Origin: Ptiloglossa arizonensis
Taxonomy: Eukaryota > Arthropoda > Insecta > Hymenoptera > Colletidae
Assembly (NCBI RefSeq): GCF_051014685.1
Contig: NW_027479039.1
Location: 62,001 to 126,000, forward strand
Length of the DNA: 64,000 nucleotides
Direction: 5' to 3'
The notes below the pieces were generated by a model. That model did no database searches. It was given only the letters and a program-made list of their open reading frames with translations, and was not told the DNA's origin. Shown in pieces: positions 12,251-25,240 of this stretch (positions are counted from its first letter, which is position 1; the number at the start of each line of letters is the position of its first letter). Made by a program: the position numbers and the translations under genes.

Positions 12251-15200
12251 GTCGCATATCTCGCGAACGTATTGACCTAACCCAAAAATTCCTATTGCAT
12301 CTGAAAGTAGAAACTCGACCGATTACAGCGGTATGTGTATTTTTTCCCTATGCCATTCTGGTTAAGCGTTTGGAGCAACAGAATTGCGAAAAATTTTTTG
12401 CTTTCTCAACTATTTCTTGGCTTCAAACTGCCATATCTCGCGAACGGATTGACCTAACCCAAAAATTCCTATTGCATCTGAAAGTAGAAACTCGCCCGAT
12501 TACAACGGTACGTGTATTTTTCCCTTAGGCCATTCTGGTTAAGCGATTGGAGCAGCAGAAGTGCGAAAAATTTATTGTCTTGTCAACCATTTCTTAGCTT
12601 GAAAGTCCCATATCTCGCGAACGTATTGACCTAACCCAAAAATTCCTATTGCATCTGAAAGTAGAAACTCGCCCGATTACAGCGGTATGTGTAGTTTTTC
12701 CCTAGGCAATTCTGGTTAAGCGTTTGGAGCAGCAGAAGTGCGACAAAATTGTTGTCTTCTCAATCATTTCTTAGCTTCAAACTCCCATATCTCGGGAACG
12801 GATTGACCTAACCCAAAAATTCCTGTTGCATCTGAAAGTAGAAACTCGCCCGATTACAACGGTATGTGTATTTTTTCCCTAGGCCACTCTGGTTAAGCGT
12901 TAGGAGCAGCAGAAGTGCGAAAAAGTTGTTGTCTTCTCAACCATTTCTTAGCTTTAAACTCCCATATCTCGCGAACGGATTGACCAAACCCAGAAGTTCC
13001 TGCTGCGTCTGAAAGTAGAAACTCGCCCGATTACAACGATATGTGTATTTTTTCCCTAGGCCATTCTGGTTAAGCGTTAGGAGCAGCAGAAGTGCGAAAA
13101 ATTTGTTGTCTTCTCAATCATTTCTTAGCTTCAAACTCCCATATCTCGCGAACGGATTGACCTAACCCAAAAATTCCTGTTGCATCTGAAAGTAGAAACT
13201 CGCCCGATTACAACGGTATGTGTATTTTTTCCCTAGGCCATTCTGGTTAAGCGATTGGAGCAGCAGAAGTGCGAAAAATTTATTGTCTTGTCAACCATTT
13301 CTTAGCTTGAAAGTCCCATATCTCGCGAACGTATTGACCTAACACAAAAATTCCTATTGCATCTGAAAGTAGAAACTCGACCGATTACAGCGGTATGTGT
13401 ATTTTTCCCTTAGGCCATTCTGGTTAAGCGATTGGAGCAGCAGAACTGCGAAAAATTTATTGTCTTGTCAACCATTTCTTAGCTTGAAAGTCCCATATCT
13501 CGCGAACGTATTGACCTAATCCAAAAATTCCTATTGCATCTGAAAGTAGAAACTCGCCCGATTACAGCGGTATGTGTATTTTTTCCCTATGCCATTCTGG
13601 TTAAGCGTTTGGAGCAACAGAATTGGGAAAAATTTTTTGCCTTCTCAACCATTTCTTGGCTTCAAACTCCCATATCTCGCGAATGGATTGACCTAACCCA
13701 AAAATTCCTATTGCGTCTGAAAGTAGAAACTCGCCCGATTACAACGGTATGTGTATTTTTTCCCTAGGCCATTCTGATTAAGCGTTTGGAGCAGCAGAAG
13801 TGCGAAAAATTTTTTGCCTTCTCAACCATTTCTTGGTTTCAAACTCCCATATCTCGCGAACGGATTGACCTAACCCAAAAATTATTATTGCATCTGAAAG
13901 TAGAAACTCGCCCGATTACAGCGGTATGTGTATTTTTTCCCTAGGCAATTCTGGTTAAGCGTTTGGAGCAGCAGAAATGCGAAAAATTTCTTGCCTTCTC
14001 AACCATTTCTTGGCTTCAAACTCCCATATCTCGCGAACGGATAGACCTAACCCAAAAATTCCTGTTGCGTGTGAAAGTAGAAACTCGCCCGATTACAACG
14101 GTATGTGTATTTTTTCCCTAGCCCATTCTGGTTAAGCGTTTGGAGCAGCAGAATTGCGAAAAATTTGTTGACTTCTCAACCATTTCTTAGCTTCAAAGTC
14201 CCATATGTCGCGAACGGATTGACCAAACCCAAAAATTCCTGCTGCGTCTGAAAGTAGAAACTCGCCCGATTACAACGATATGCGTATTTTCTCCCTAGGC
14301 CATTCTGGTTAAGCGTTTGGAGCAGCAGAAGTGCGAAAAATTTGTTGTCTTCTCAACCATTTCTTGGCTTCAAACTCCCATATCTCACGAACGGATTGAC
14401 CTAACCCAAAAATTCCTGTTGCGTCTGAAAGTAGAAACTCGCCCGATTACAACGGTATGTGTATTTTTTCCCTAGGCCATTCTGATTAAGCGTTTGGAGC
14501 AGCAGAAGTGCGAAAAATTTGTCGTCTTCATAACCATTTCTTAGCTTCAAACTCCCATATCTCGCGAACGGATTGACCTAACCCAAAAATTCCTATTGCA
14601 TCTGAAAGTAGAAACTCGCCCGATTACAACGGTACGTGTATTTTTCCCTTAGGCCATTCTGGTTAAGCGATTGGAGCAGCAGAACTGCGAAAAATTTATT
14701 GTCTTGTCAACCATTTCTTAGCTTGAAAGTCCCATATCTCGCGAACGTATTGACCTAATCCAAAAATTCCTATTGCATCTGAAAGTAGAAACCCGCCCGA
14801 TTACAGCGGTATGTGTATTTTTTCCCTATGCCATTCTGGTTAAGCGTTTGGAGCAACAGAATTGCGAAAAATTTTTTGCTTTCTCAACCATTTCTTGGCT
14901 TCAAACTGCCATATCTCGCGAACGGATTGACCTAACCCAAAAATTCCTATTGCATCTGAAAGTAGAAACTCGCCCGATTACAACGGTACGTGTATTTTTC
15001 CCTTAGGCCATTCTGGTTAAGCGATTGGAGCAGCAGAAGTGCGAAAAATTTATTGTCTTGTCAACCATTTCTTAGCTTGAAAGTCCCATATCTCGCGAAC
15101 GTATTGACCTAACCCAAAGTTCCTATTGCATCTGAAAGTAGAAACTCGCCCGATTACAGCGGTATGTGTAGTTTTTCCCTAGGCAATTCTGGTTAAGCGT

Positions 15201-15612
15201 TTGGAGCAGCAGAAGTGCGACAAATTTGTTGTCTTCTCAATCATTTCTTAGCTTCAAACTCCCATATCTCGCGAACGGATTGACCAAACCCAGAAGTTCC
15301 TGCTGCGTCTGAAAGTAGAAACTCGCCCGATTACAACGATATGTGTATTTTTTCCCTAGGCCATTCTGGTTAAGCGTTTGGAGCAGCAGAAGTGCGAAAA
15401 ATTTGTTGTCTTCTCAACCATTTCTTGGCTTCAATCTCCCATATCTCGCGAACGGATTGACCTAACCCAAAAATTCCTATTGCATCTGAAAGTAGAAACT
15501 CGCCCGATTACAACGGTACGTGTATTTTTCCCTTAGGCCATTCTGGTTAAGCGATTGGAGCAGCAGAAGTGCGAAAAATTTATTGTCTTGTCAACCATTT
15601 CTTAGCTTGAAA
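12251..15612 (+). repeat. 19-monomer HOR unit, first of a three-unit series
   Basis: This unit is bounded by the rare GTCGCATATC variant at 12,251 and 15,613. It carries the same opening series as the following 12-monomer unit, including GCGACAAAATTG at about 12,741 and 16,103. It also contains seven extra monomers, most of which are the copy of 10,968-12,040. It spans 3,362 bp rather than 3,363 because one monomer near 15,117 has CCCAAAGTTCC, a one-base deletion. The simplest reading is a 12-monomer ancestor plus a seven-monomer gain, although loss from a 19-mer is also possible. Confidence 0.75.
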
Positions 15613-18600
15613 GTCGCATATCTCGCGAACGTATTGACCTAACCCAAAAATTCCTATTGCATCTGAAAGTAGAAACTCGACCGATTACAGCGGTATGTGT
15701 ATTTTTTCCCTATGCCATTCTGGTTAAGCGTTTGGAGCAACAGAATTGCGAAAAATTTTTTGCTTTCTCAACTATTTCTTGGCTTCAAACTGCCATATCT
15801 CGCGAACGGATTGACCTAACCCAAAAATTCCTATTGCATCTGAAAGTAGAAACTCGCCCGATTACAACGGTACGTGTATTTTTCCCTTAGGCCATTCTGG
15901 TTAAGCGATTGGAGCAGCAGAAGTGCGAAAAATTTATTGTCTTGTCAACCATTTCTTAGCTTGAAAGTCCCATATCTCGCGAACGTATTGACCTAACCCA
16001 AAAATTCCTATTGCATCTGAAAGTAGAAACTCGCCCGATTACAGCGGTATGTGTAGTTTTTCCCTAGGCAATTCTGGTTAAGCGTTTGGAGCAGCAGAAG
16101 TGCGACAAAATTGTTGTCTTCTCAATCATTTCTTAGCTTCAAACTCCCATATCTCGGGAACGGATTGACCTAACCCAAAAATTCCTGTTGCATCTGAAAG
16201 TAGAAACTCGCCCGATTACAACGGTATGTGTATTTTTTCCCTAGGCCACTCTGGTTAAGCGTTAGGAGCAGCAGAAGTGCGAAAAAGTTGTTGTCTTCTC
16301 AACCATTTCTTAGCTTTAAACTCCCATATCTCGCGAACGGATTGACCAAACCCAGAAGTTCCTGCTGCGTCTGAAAGTAGAAACTCGCCCGATTACAACG
16401 ATATGTGTATTTTTTCCCTAGGCCATTCTGGTTAAGCGTTAGGAGCAGCAGAAGTGCGAAAAATTTGTTGTCTTCTCAATCATTTCTTAGCTTCAAACTC
16501 CCATATCTCGCGAACGGATTGACATAACCCAAAAATTCCTGTTGCATCTGAAAGTAGAAACTCGCCCGATTACAACGGTATGTGTATTTTTTCCCTAGGC
16601 CATTCTGGTTAAGCGATTGGAGCAGCAGAAGTGCGAAAAATTTATTGTCTTGTCAACCATTTCTTAGCTTGAAAGTCCCATATCTCGCGAACGTATTGAC
16701 CTAACACAAAAATTCCTATTGCATCTGAAAGTAGAAACTCGACCGATTACAGCGGTATGTGTATTTTTCCCTTAGGCCATTCTGGTTAAGCGATTGGAGC
16801 AGCAGAACTGCGAAAAATTTATTGTCTTGTCAACCATTACTTAGCTTGAAAGTCCCATATCTCGCGAACGTATTGACCTAATCCAAAAATTCCTATTGCA
16901 TCTGAAAGTAGAAACTCGCCCGATTACAGCGGTATGTGTATTTTTTCCCTATGCCATTCTGGTTAAGCGTTTGGAGCAACAGAATTGCGAAAAATTTTTT
17001 GCTTTCTCAACCATTTCTTGGCTTCAAACTGCCATATCTCGCGAACGGATTGACCTAACCCAAAAATTCCTATTGCATCTGAAAGTAGAAACTCGCCCGA
17101 TTACAACGGTACGTGTATTTTTCCCTTAGGCCATTCTGGTTAAGCGATTGGAGCAGCAGAAGTGCGAAAAATTTATTGTCTTGTCAACCATTTCTTAGCT
17201 TGAAAGTCCCATATCTCGCGAACGTATTGACCTAACCCAAAAATTCCTATTGCATCTGAAAGTAGAAACTCGCCCGATTACAGCGGTATGTGTAGTTTTT
17301 CCCTAGGCAATTCTGGTTAAGCGTTTGGAGCAGCAGAAGTGCGACAAATTTGTTGTCTTCTCAATCATTTCTTAGCTTCAAACTCCCATATCTCGCGAAC
17401 GGATTGACCAAACCCAGAAGTTCCTGCTGCGTCTGAAAGTAGAAACTCGCCCGATTACAACGATATGTGTATTTTTTCCCTAGGCCATTCTGGTTAAGCG
17501 TTTGGAGCAGCAGAAGTGCGAAAAATTTGTTGTCTTCTCAACCATTTCTTGGCTTCAATCTCCCATATCTCGCGAACGGATTGACCTAACCCAAAAATTC
17601 CTATTGCATCCGAAAGTAGAAACTCGCCCGATTACAACGGTACGTGTATTTTTCCCTTAGGCCATTCTGGTTAAGCGATTGGAGCAGCAGAAGTGCGAAA
17701 AATTTATTGTCTTGTCAACCATTTCTTAGCTTGAAAGTCGCATATCTCGCGAACGTATTGACCTAACCCAAAAATTCCTATTGCATCTGAAAGTAGAAAC
17801 TCGACCGATTACAGCGGTATGTGTATTTTTTCCCTATGCCATTCTGGTTAAGCGTTTGGAGCAACAGAATTGCGAAAAATTTTTTGCTTTCTCAACTATT
17901 TCTTGGCTTCAAACTGCCATATCTCGCGAACGGATTGACCTAACCCAAAAATTCCTATTGCATCTGAAAGTAGAAACTCGCCCGATTACAACGGTACGTG
18001 TATTTTTCCCTTAGGCCATTCTGGTTAAGCGATTGGAGCAGCAGAAGTGCGAAAAATTTATTGTCTTGTCAACCATTTCTTAGCTTGAAAGTCCCATATC
18101 TCGCGAACGTATTGACCTAACCCAAAAATTCCTATTGCATCTGAAAGTAGAAACTCGCCCGATTACAGCGGTATGTGTAGTTTTTCCCTAGGCAATTCTG
18201 GTTAAGCGTTTGGAGCAGCAGAAGTGCGACAAAATTGTTGTCTTCTCAATCATTTCTTAGCTTCAAACTCCCATATCTCGGGAACGGATTGACCTAACCC
18301 AAAAATTCCTGTTGCATCTGAAAGTAGAAACTCGCCCGATTACAACGGTATGTGTATTTTTTCCCTAGGCCACTCTGGTTAAGCGTTAGGAGCAGCAGAA
18401 GTGCGAAAAAGTTGTTGTCTTCTCAACCATTTCTTAGCTTTAAACTCCCATATCTCGCGAACGGATTGACCAAACCCAGAAGTTCCTGCTGCGTCTGAAA
18501 GTAGAAACTCGCCCGATTACAACGATATGTGTATTTTTTCCCTAGGCCATTCTGGTTAAGCGTTAGGAGCAGCAGAAGTGCGAAAAATTTGTTGTCTTCT

Positions 18601-18860
18601 CAATCATTTCTTAGCTTCAAACTCCCATATCTCGCGAACGGATTGACCTAACCCAAAAATTCCTGTTGCATCTGAAAGTAGAAACTCGCCCGATTACAAC
18701 GGTATGTGTATTTTTTCCCTAGGCCATTCTGGTTAAGCGATTGGAGCAGCAGAAGTGCGAAAAATTTATTGTCTTGTCAACCATTTCTTAGCTTGAAAGT
18801 CCCATATCTCGCGAACGTATTGACCTAACCCAAAAATTCCTATTGCATCTGAAAGTAGAA
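15613..18860 (+). repeat. 12-monomer HOR, one full and one partial copy
   Basis: GTCGCATATC recurs at 15,613 and 17,737, which is 2,124 bp or exactly 12 monomers. The internal marker GCGACAAAATTG recurs at about 16,104 and 18,228. The second copy is followed for about six monomers and then diverges around 18,840-18,890, where the sequence switches to families also found at 9.4-11 kb. Copies differ at very few sites, for example CATTACTTAG near 16,840. Confidence 0.8.
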
Positions 18861-21520
18861 ACTCGCCCGATTACAGCGGTATGTGTATTTTTTCCCTAGG
18901 CAATTCTGGTTAAGCGTTTGGAGCAGCAGAAATGCGAAAAATTTTTTGCCTTCTCAACCATTTCTTGGCTTCAAACTCCCATATCTCGCGAACGGATTGA
19001 CCTAACCCAAAAATTCCTGTTGCGTCTGAAAGTAGAAACGCGCCCGATTATAACGATATGCGTATTTTTTCCCTAGGCCATTCTGGTTAAGCGTTTGGAG
19101 CAGCAGAATTGCGAAACATGTTTTGCCTTCTCAACAATTTCTTGGCTTCAAGCTCCCATATCTCGCGAACGGATTGACCTAACCCAAAAACTCCTATTGC
19201 ATCTGAAAGTAGAAACTCGCCCGATTACAACGGTACGTGTATTTTTCCCTTAGGCCATTCTGGTTAAGCGTTTGGAGCAGCAGAATAGCGAAAAATTTTT
19301 TGCCTTCTCAACCATTTCTAGGATTCAAACTCCCATATCTCGCGAACGGATTGACCTAACCCAAAAATTCCTGTTGCATCTGAAAGTAGAAACTCGCCCG
19401 ATTACAACGGTATGTGTATTTTTTCCCTAGCCCATTCTGGTTAAGCGTTTGTAGCAGCAGAATTGCGAAAAATTTGTTGTCTTCTCAACCATTTCTTAGC
19501 TTCAAAGTCCCATATCTCGCGAACGGATTGACCAAACTCAAAAATTCCTGCTGCGTCTGAAGGTAGAAACTCGCCCGATTACAACGATATGTGTATTTTT
19601 CCCTTAGGCCATTCTGGTTAAGCGTTTGGAGCAGCAGAATTGGGAAAAATTTTTTGCCTTCTCAACCATTTCTTGGCTTCAAACTCCCATATCTCGCGAA
19701 TGGATTGACCTAACCCAAAAATTCCTATTGCGTCTGAAAGTAGAAACTCGCCCGATTACAACGGTATGTGTATTTTTTCCCTAGGCCATTCTGATTAAGC
19801 GTTTGGAGCAGCAGAATTGCGAAAAATTTGTTGTCTTCATAACCATTTCTTAGCTTCAAACTCCCATATCTCGCGAACGGATTGACCTAACCCAAAAATT
19901 CCTGTTGCATCTGAAAGTAGAAACTCGCCCGATTACAACGGTATGTGTATTCTTTCTCTAGGCCATTCTGGTTAAGCTTTTGGAGCAGCAGAAGTGCGAA
20001 AAATTTGTTGTCTTCTCAACCATTTCTTAGATTCAAACTCCCATATCTCGCGAACGGATTGACCTAACACAAAAATTCCTCTTGCATCTGAAAGTAGAAA
20101 CTCGCCCGATTACAACGGTGTGTGTATTTTTTCCTAGGGCATTCTGGTTAAGCGTTTGGAGCAGCAGAAGTGCGAAAAATTTGTTGTCTTCTTAACCATT
20201 ACAGAGCTTCAAACTCCCATATCTCGCGAACGGATTGACCTAACCCAAAAATTCCTATTACATCTGAAAGTAGAAACTCGCCCGATTACAACGGTATGTG
20301 TATTTTTTCCCTAGGCCATTCTGGTTAAGCGTTTGGAGCAGCAGAAGTGCGACAAATTTGTTGTCTTCTCAATCATTTCTTAGCTTCAAACTCCCATATC
20401 TCGCGAACGGATTGACCTAACCCAAAAATTCCTGTTGCATCTGAAAATAGAAACTCGCCCGATTACAACGGTATGTGTATTTTTCCCCTAGGCCATTCTG
20501 GTTAAGCGTTTGGAGCAGCAGAATCGCGAAAAATTTTTTGCCTTCTCAACCATTTCTTGGCTTCAAACTCCCATATCTCGCGAACGGATTGACCTAACCC
20601 AAAAATTATTATTGCATCTGAAAGTAGAAACTCGCCCGATTACAGCGGTATGTGTATTTTTTCCCTAGGCAATTCTGGTTAAGCGTTTGGAGCAGCAGAA
20701 ATGCGAAAAATTTTTTGCCTTCTCAACCATTTCTTGGCTTCAAACTCCCATACCTCGCGAACGGATAGACCTAACCCAAAAATTCCTGTTGAGTGTGAAA
20801 GTAGAGACTCGCCCGATTACAACGGTATGTGTATTTTTTCCCTAGCCCATTCTGGTTAAGCGTTTGGAGCAGCAGAATTGCGAAAAATTTGTTGACTTCT
20901 CAACCATTTCTTAGCTTCAAAGTCCCATATGTCGCGAACGGATTGACCAAACCCAAAAATTCCTGCTGCGTCTGAAAGTAGAAACGCGCCCGATTTTAAC
21001 GATATGCGTATTTTTTCCCTAGGCCATTCTGGTTAAGCGTTTGGAGCAGCAGAATTGCGAAAAATCTTTTGCCTTCTCAACAATTCCTTGGCTTCAAGCT
21101 CCCATATCTCGCGAACGGATTGACCTAACCCAAAAACTCCTATTGCATCTGAAAGTAGAAACTCGCCCGATTACAACGGTACGTGTATTTTTCCCTTAGG
21201 CCATTCTGGTTAAGCGTTTGGAGCAGCAGAATAGCGAAAAATTTTTTGCCTTCTCAACCATTTCTAGGCTTCAAACTCCCATATCTCGCGAACGGATTGA
21301 CCTAACCCAAAATTTCCTGTTGCATCTGAAAGTAGAAACTCGCCCGATTACAACGGTATGTGTATTTTCTCCCTAGGCCATTCTGGTTATGCGTTAGGAG
21401 CAGCAGAAGTGCGAAAAATTTGTTGTCTTCTCAACCATTTCTTAGCTTCAAACTCCCATATCTCGCGAACGGATTGACCAAACCCAGAAGTTCCTGCTGC
21501 GTCTGAAAGTAGAAACTCGC
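18861..21520 (+). repeat. Monomer blocks re-used from 9.5 kb and 4.3 kb
   Basis: The first part follows the order of 9.5-11.0 kb about 53 monomers later, including TTATAACGATATGCG and CTGAAGGTAG. From TTGGGAAAAA at 19,640 it follows 4,420 onward at about 86 monomers distance. Shared rare markers there are TTTCTCTAGG and AAGCTTTTGG (about 19,955-19,975), ATTACAGAG and AATCGCG. It includes the TTTTCCTAGGGC one-base deletion at about 20,134. Both occurrences of this deletion on the left (about 131 and 4,912) lie in the same monomer type, so it predates the copying. Confidence 0.8.
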
Positions 21521-24500
21521 CCGATTACAACGATATGCGTATTTTTTCCCTAGGCCATTCTGGTTAAGCGTTTGGAGCAGCAGAAGTGCGAAAAATTTGT
21601 TGTCTTCTCAACCATTTCTTGGCTTCAAACTCCCATATCTCGCGAACGGATTGACCTAACCCAAAAATTCCTGTTGCGTCTGAAAGTAGAAACTCGCCCG
21701 ATTACAACGGTATGTGTATTTTTTCCCTAGGCCATTCTGATTAAGCGTTTGGAGCAGCAGAAGTGCGAAAAATTTGTCGTCTTCATAACCATTTCTTAGC
21801 TTCAAACTCCCATATCTCGCGAACGGATTGACCTAACCCAAAAATTCCTATTGCATCTGAAAGTAGAAACTCGCCCGATTACAACGGTACGTGTATTTTT
21901 CCCTTAGGCCATTCTGGTTAAGCGATTGGAGCAGCAGAACTGCGAAAAATTTATTGTCTTGTCAACCATTTCTTAGCTTGAAAGTCCCATATCTCGCGAA
22001 CGTATTGACCTAACCCAAAAATTCCTATTGCATCTGAAAGTAAAAACTCGCCCGATTACAGCGGTATGTGTATTTTTTCCCTATGCCATTCTGGTTAAGC
22101 GTTTGAAGCAACAGAATTGCGAAAAATTTTTTGCTTTCTCAACCATTTCTTGGCTTCAAACTGCCATATCTCGCGAACGGATTGACCTAACCCAAAAATT
22201 CCTATTGCATCTGAAAGTAGAAACTCGCCCGATTACAACGGTACGTGTATTTTTCCCTTAGGCCATTCTGGTTAAGCGATTGGAGCAGCAGAAGTGCGAA
22301 AAATTTATTGTCTTGTCAACCATTTCTTAGCTTGAAAGTCCCATATCTCGCGAACGTATTGACCTAACCCAAAAATTCCTATTGCATCTGAAAGTAGAAA
22401 CTCGCCCGATTACAGCGGTATGTGTAGTTTTTCCCTAGGCAATACTGGTTAAGCGTTTGGAGCAGCAGAAGTGCGACAAATTTGTTGTCTTCTCAATCAT
22501 TTCTTAGCTTCAAACTCCCATATCTCGGGAACGGATTGACCTAACCCAAAAATTCCTGTTGCATCTGAAAGTAGAAACTCGCCCGATTACAACGGTATGT
22601 GTATTTTTTCCCTAGGCCATTCTGGTTAAGCGTTAGGAGCAGCAGAAGTGCGAAAAAGTTGTTGTCTTCTCAACCATTTCTTAGCTTTAAACTCCCATAT
22701 CTCGCGAACGGATTGACCAAACCCAGAAGTTCCTGCTGCGTCTGAAAGCAGAAACTCGCCCGATTACAACGATATGTGTATTTTTTCCCTAGGCCATTCT
22801 GGTTAAGCGTTTGGAGCAGCAGAAGTGCGAAAAATTTGTTGTCTTCTCAACCATTTCTTGGCTTCAAACTCCCATATCTCGCGAACGGATTGACCTAACC
22901 CAAAAATTCCTGTTGCATCTGAAAGTAGATACTCGCCCGATTACAACGGTATGTGTATTTTTTCCCTAGGCCATTCTGATTAAGCGTTTGGAGCAGCAGA
23001 AGTGCGAAAAATTTGTTGTCTTCATAACCATTTCTTAGCTTCAATCTCCCATATCTCGCGAACGGATTGACCTAACCCAAAAATTCCTATTGCATCAGAA
23101 AGTAGAAACTCGCCAGATTACAACGGTACGTGTATTTTTCCCTTAGGCCATTCTGGTTAAGCGATTGGAGCAGCAGAAGTGCGAAAAATTTATTGTCTTG
23201 TCAACCATTTCTTAGCTTGAAAGTCCCATATCTCGCGAACGTATTGACCTAACCCAAAAATTCCTATTGCATCTGAAAGTAGAAACTCGACCGATTACAG
23301 CGGTATGTGTATTTTTTCCCTATGCCATTCTGGTTAAGCGTTTGGAGCAACAGAATTGCGAAAAATTTTTTGCTTTCTCAACCATTTCTTGGCTTCAAAC
23401 TGCCATATCTCGCGAACGGATTGACCTAACCCAAAAATTCCTATTGCATCTGAAAGTAGAAACTCGCCCGATTACAACGGTACGTGTATTTTTCCCTTAG
23501 GCCATTCTGGTTAAGCGATTGGAGCAGCAGAAGTGCGAAAAATTTATTGTCTTGTCAACCATTTCTTAGCTTGAAAGTCCCATATCTCGCGAACGTATTG
23601 ACCTAACCCAAAAATTCCTATTGCATCTGAAAGTAGAAACTCGCCCGATTACAGCGGTATGTGTAGTTTTTCCCTAGGCAATTCTGGTTAAGCGTTTGGA
23701 GCAGCAGGAGTGCGACAAATTTGTTGTCTTCTCAATCATTTCTTAGCTTCAAACTCCCATATCTCGGGAACGGATTGACCTAACCCAAAAATTCCTGTTG
23801 CATCTGAAAGTAGAAACTCGCGCGATTACAACGGTATGTGTATTTTTTCCCTAGGCCACTCTGGTTAAGCGTTAGGAGCAGCAGAATTGCGAAAAAGTTG
23901 TTGTCTTCTCAACCATTTCTTAGCTTTAAACTCCCATATCTCGCGAACGGATTGACCAAACCCAGAAGTTCCTGCTGCGTCTGAAAGTAGAAACTCGCCC
24001 GATTACAACGATATGTGTATTTTTTCCCTAGGCCATTCTGGTTAAGCGTTAGGAGCAGCAGAAGTGCGAAAAATTTGTTGTCTTCTCAATCATTTCTTAG
24101 CTTCAAACTCCCATATCTCGCGAACGGATTGACCTAACCCAAAAATTCCTGTTGCATCTGAAAGTAGAAACTCGCCCGATTACAACGGTATGTGTATTTT
24201 TTCCCTAGGCCATTCTGGTTAAGCGTTTGGAGCAGCAGAATTGCGAAAAATTTTTTGCTTTCTCAACCATTTCTTGGCTTCAAACTGCCATATCTCGCGA
24301 ACGGATTGACCTAACCCAAAAATTCCTATTGCATCTGAAAGTAGAAACTCGCCCGATTACAACGGTATGTGTATTTTTCCCTTAGGCCGTTCTGGTTAAG
24401 CGATTGGAGCAGCAGAAGTGCGAAAAATTTATTGTCTTGTCAACCATTTCTTAGCTTGAAAGTCCCATATCTCGCGAACGTATTGACCTAACCCAAAAAT

Positions 24501-25240
24501 TCCTATTGCATCTGAAAGTAGAAACTCGCCCGATTACAGCGGTATGTGTATTTTTTCCCTATGCCATTCTGGTTAAGCGTTTGGAGCAGCAGAATTGCGA
24601 AAAATTTTTTGCTTTCTCAACCATTTCTTGGCTTCAAACTGCCATATCTCGCGAACGGATTGACCTAACCAAAAAATTCCTATTGCATCTGAAAGTAGAA
24701 ACTCGCCCGATTACAACGGTACGTGTATTTTTCCCTTAGGCCATTCTGGTTAAGCGATTGGAGCAGCAGAAGTGCGAAAAATTTATTGTCTTGTCAACCA
24801 TTTCTTAGCTTGAAAGTCCCATATCTCGCGAACGTATTGACCTAACCCAAAAATTCCTATTGCATCTGAAAGTAGAAACTCGCCCGATTACAGCGGTATG
24901 TGTAGTTTTTCCCTAGGCAATTCTGGTTAAGCGTTTGGAGCAGCAGAAGTGCGACAAATTTGTTGTCTTCTCAATCATTTCTTAGCTTCAAACTCCCATA
25001 TCTCGCGAACGGATTGACCAAACCCAGAAGTTCCTGCTGCGTCTGAAAGTAGAAACTCGCCCGATTCAAACGATATGTGTATTTTTTCCCTAGGCCATTC
25101 TGGTTAAGCGTTAGGAGCAGCAGAAGTGCGAAAAATTTGTTGTCTTCTCAATCATTTCTTAGCTTCAAACTCCCATATCTCGCGAACGGATTGACCTAAC
25201 CCAAAAACTCCTATTGCATCTGAAAGTAGAAACTCGCCCG
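21520..25240 (+). repeat. 21-monomer HOR unit, copy A
   Basis: A 3,717-bp unit starts between about 21,505 and 21,531. Private variants recur exactly 3,717 bp later: GCAATACTGG at 22,439 and 26,156, GAAAGCAGAAAC at 22,744 and 26,461, AGTAGATACTCG, GCATCAGAAAG, CGCCAGATT, GCAGGAGTGCG and CTCGCGCGATT. A lysine-for-glutamate change seen in the chance open frames at 22,028 and 25,745 is one of these shared substitutions. Confidence 0.85.
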
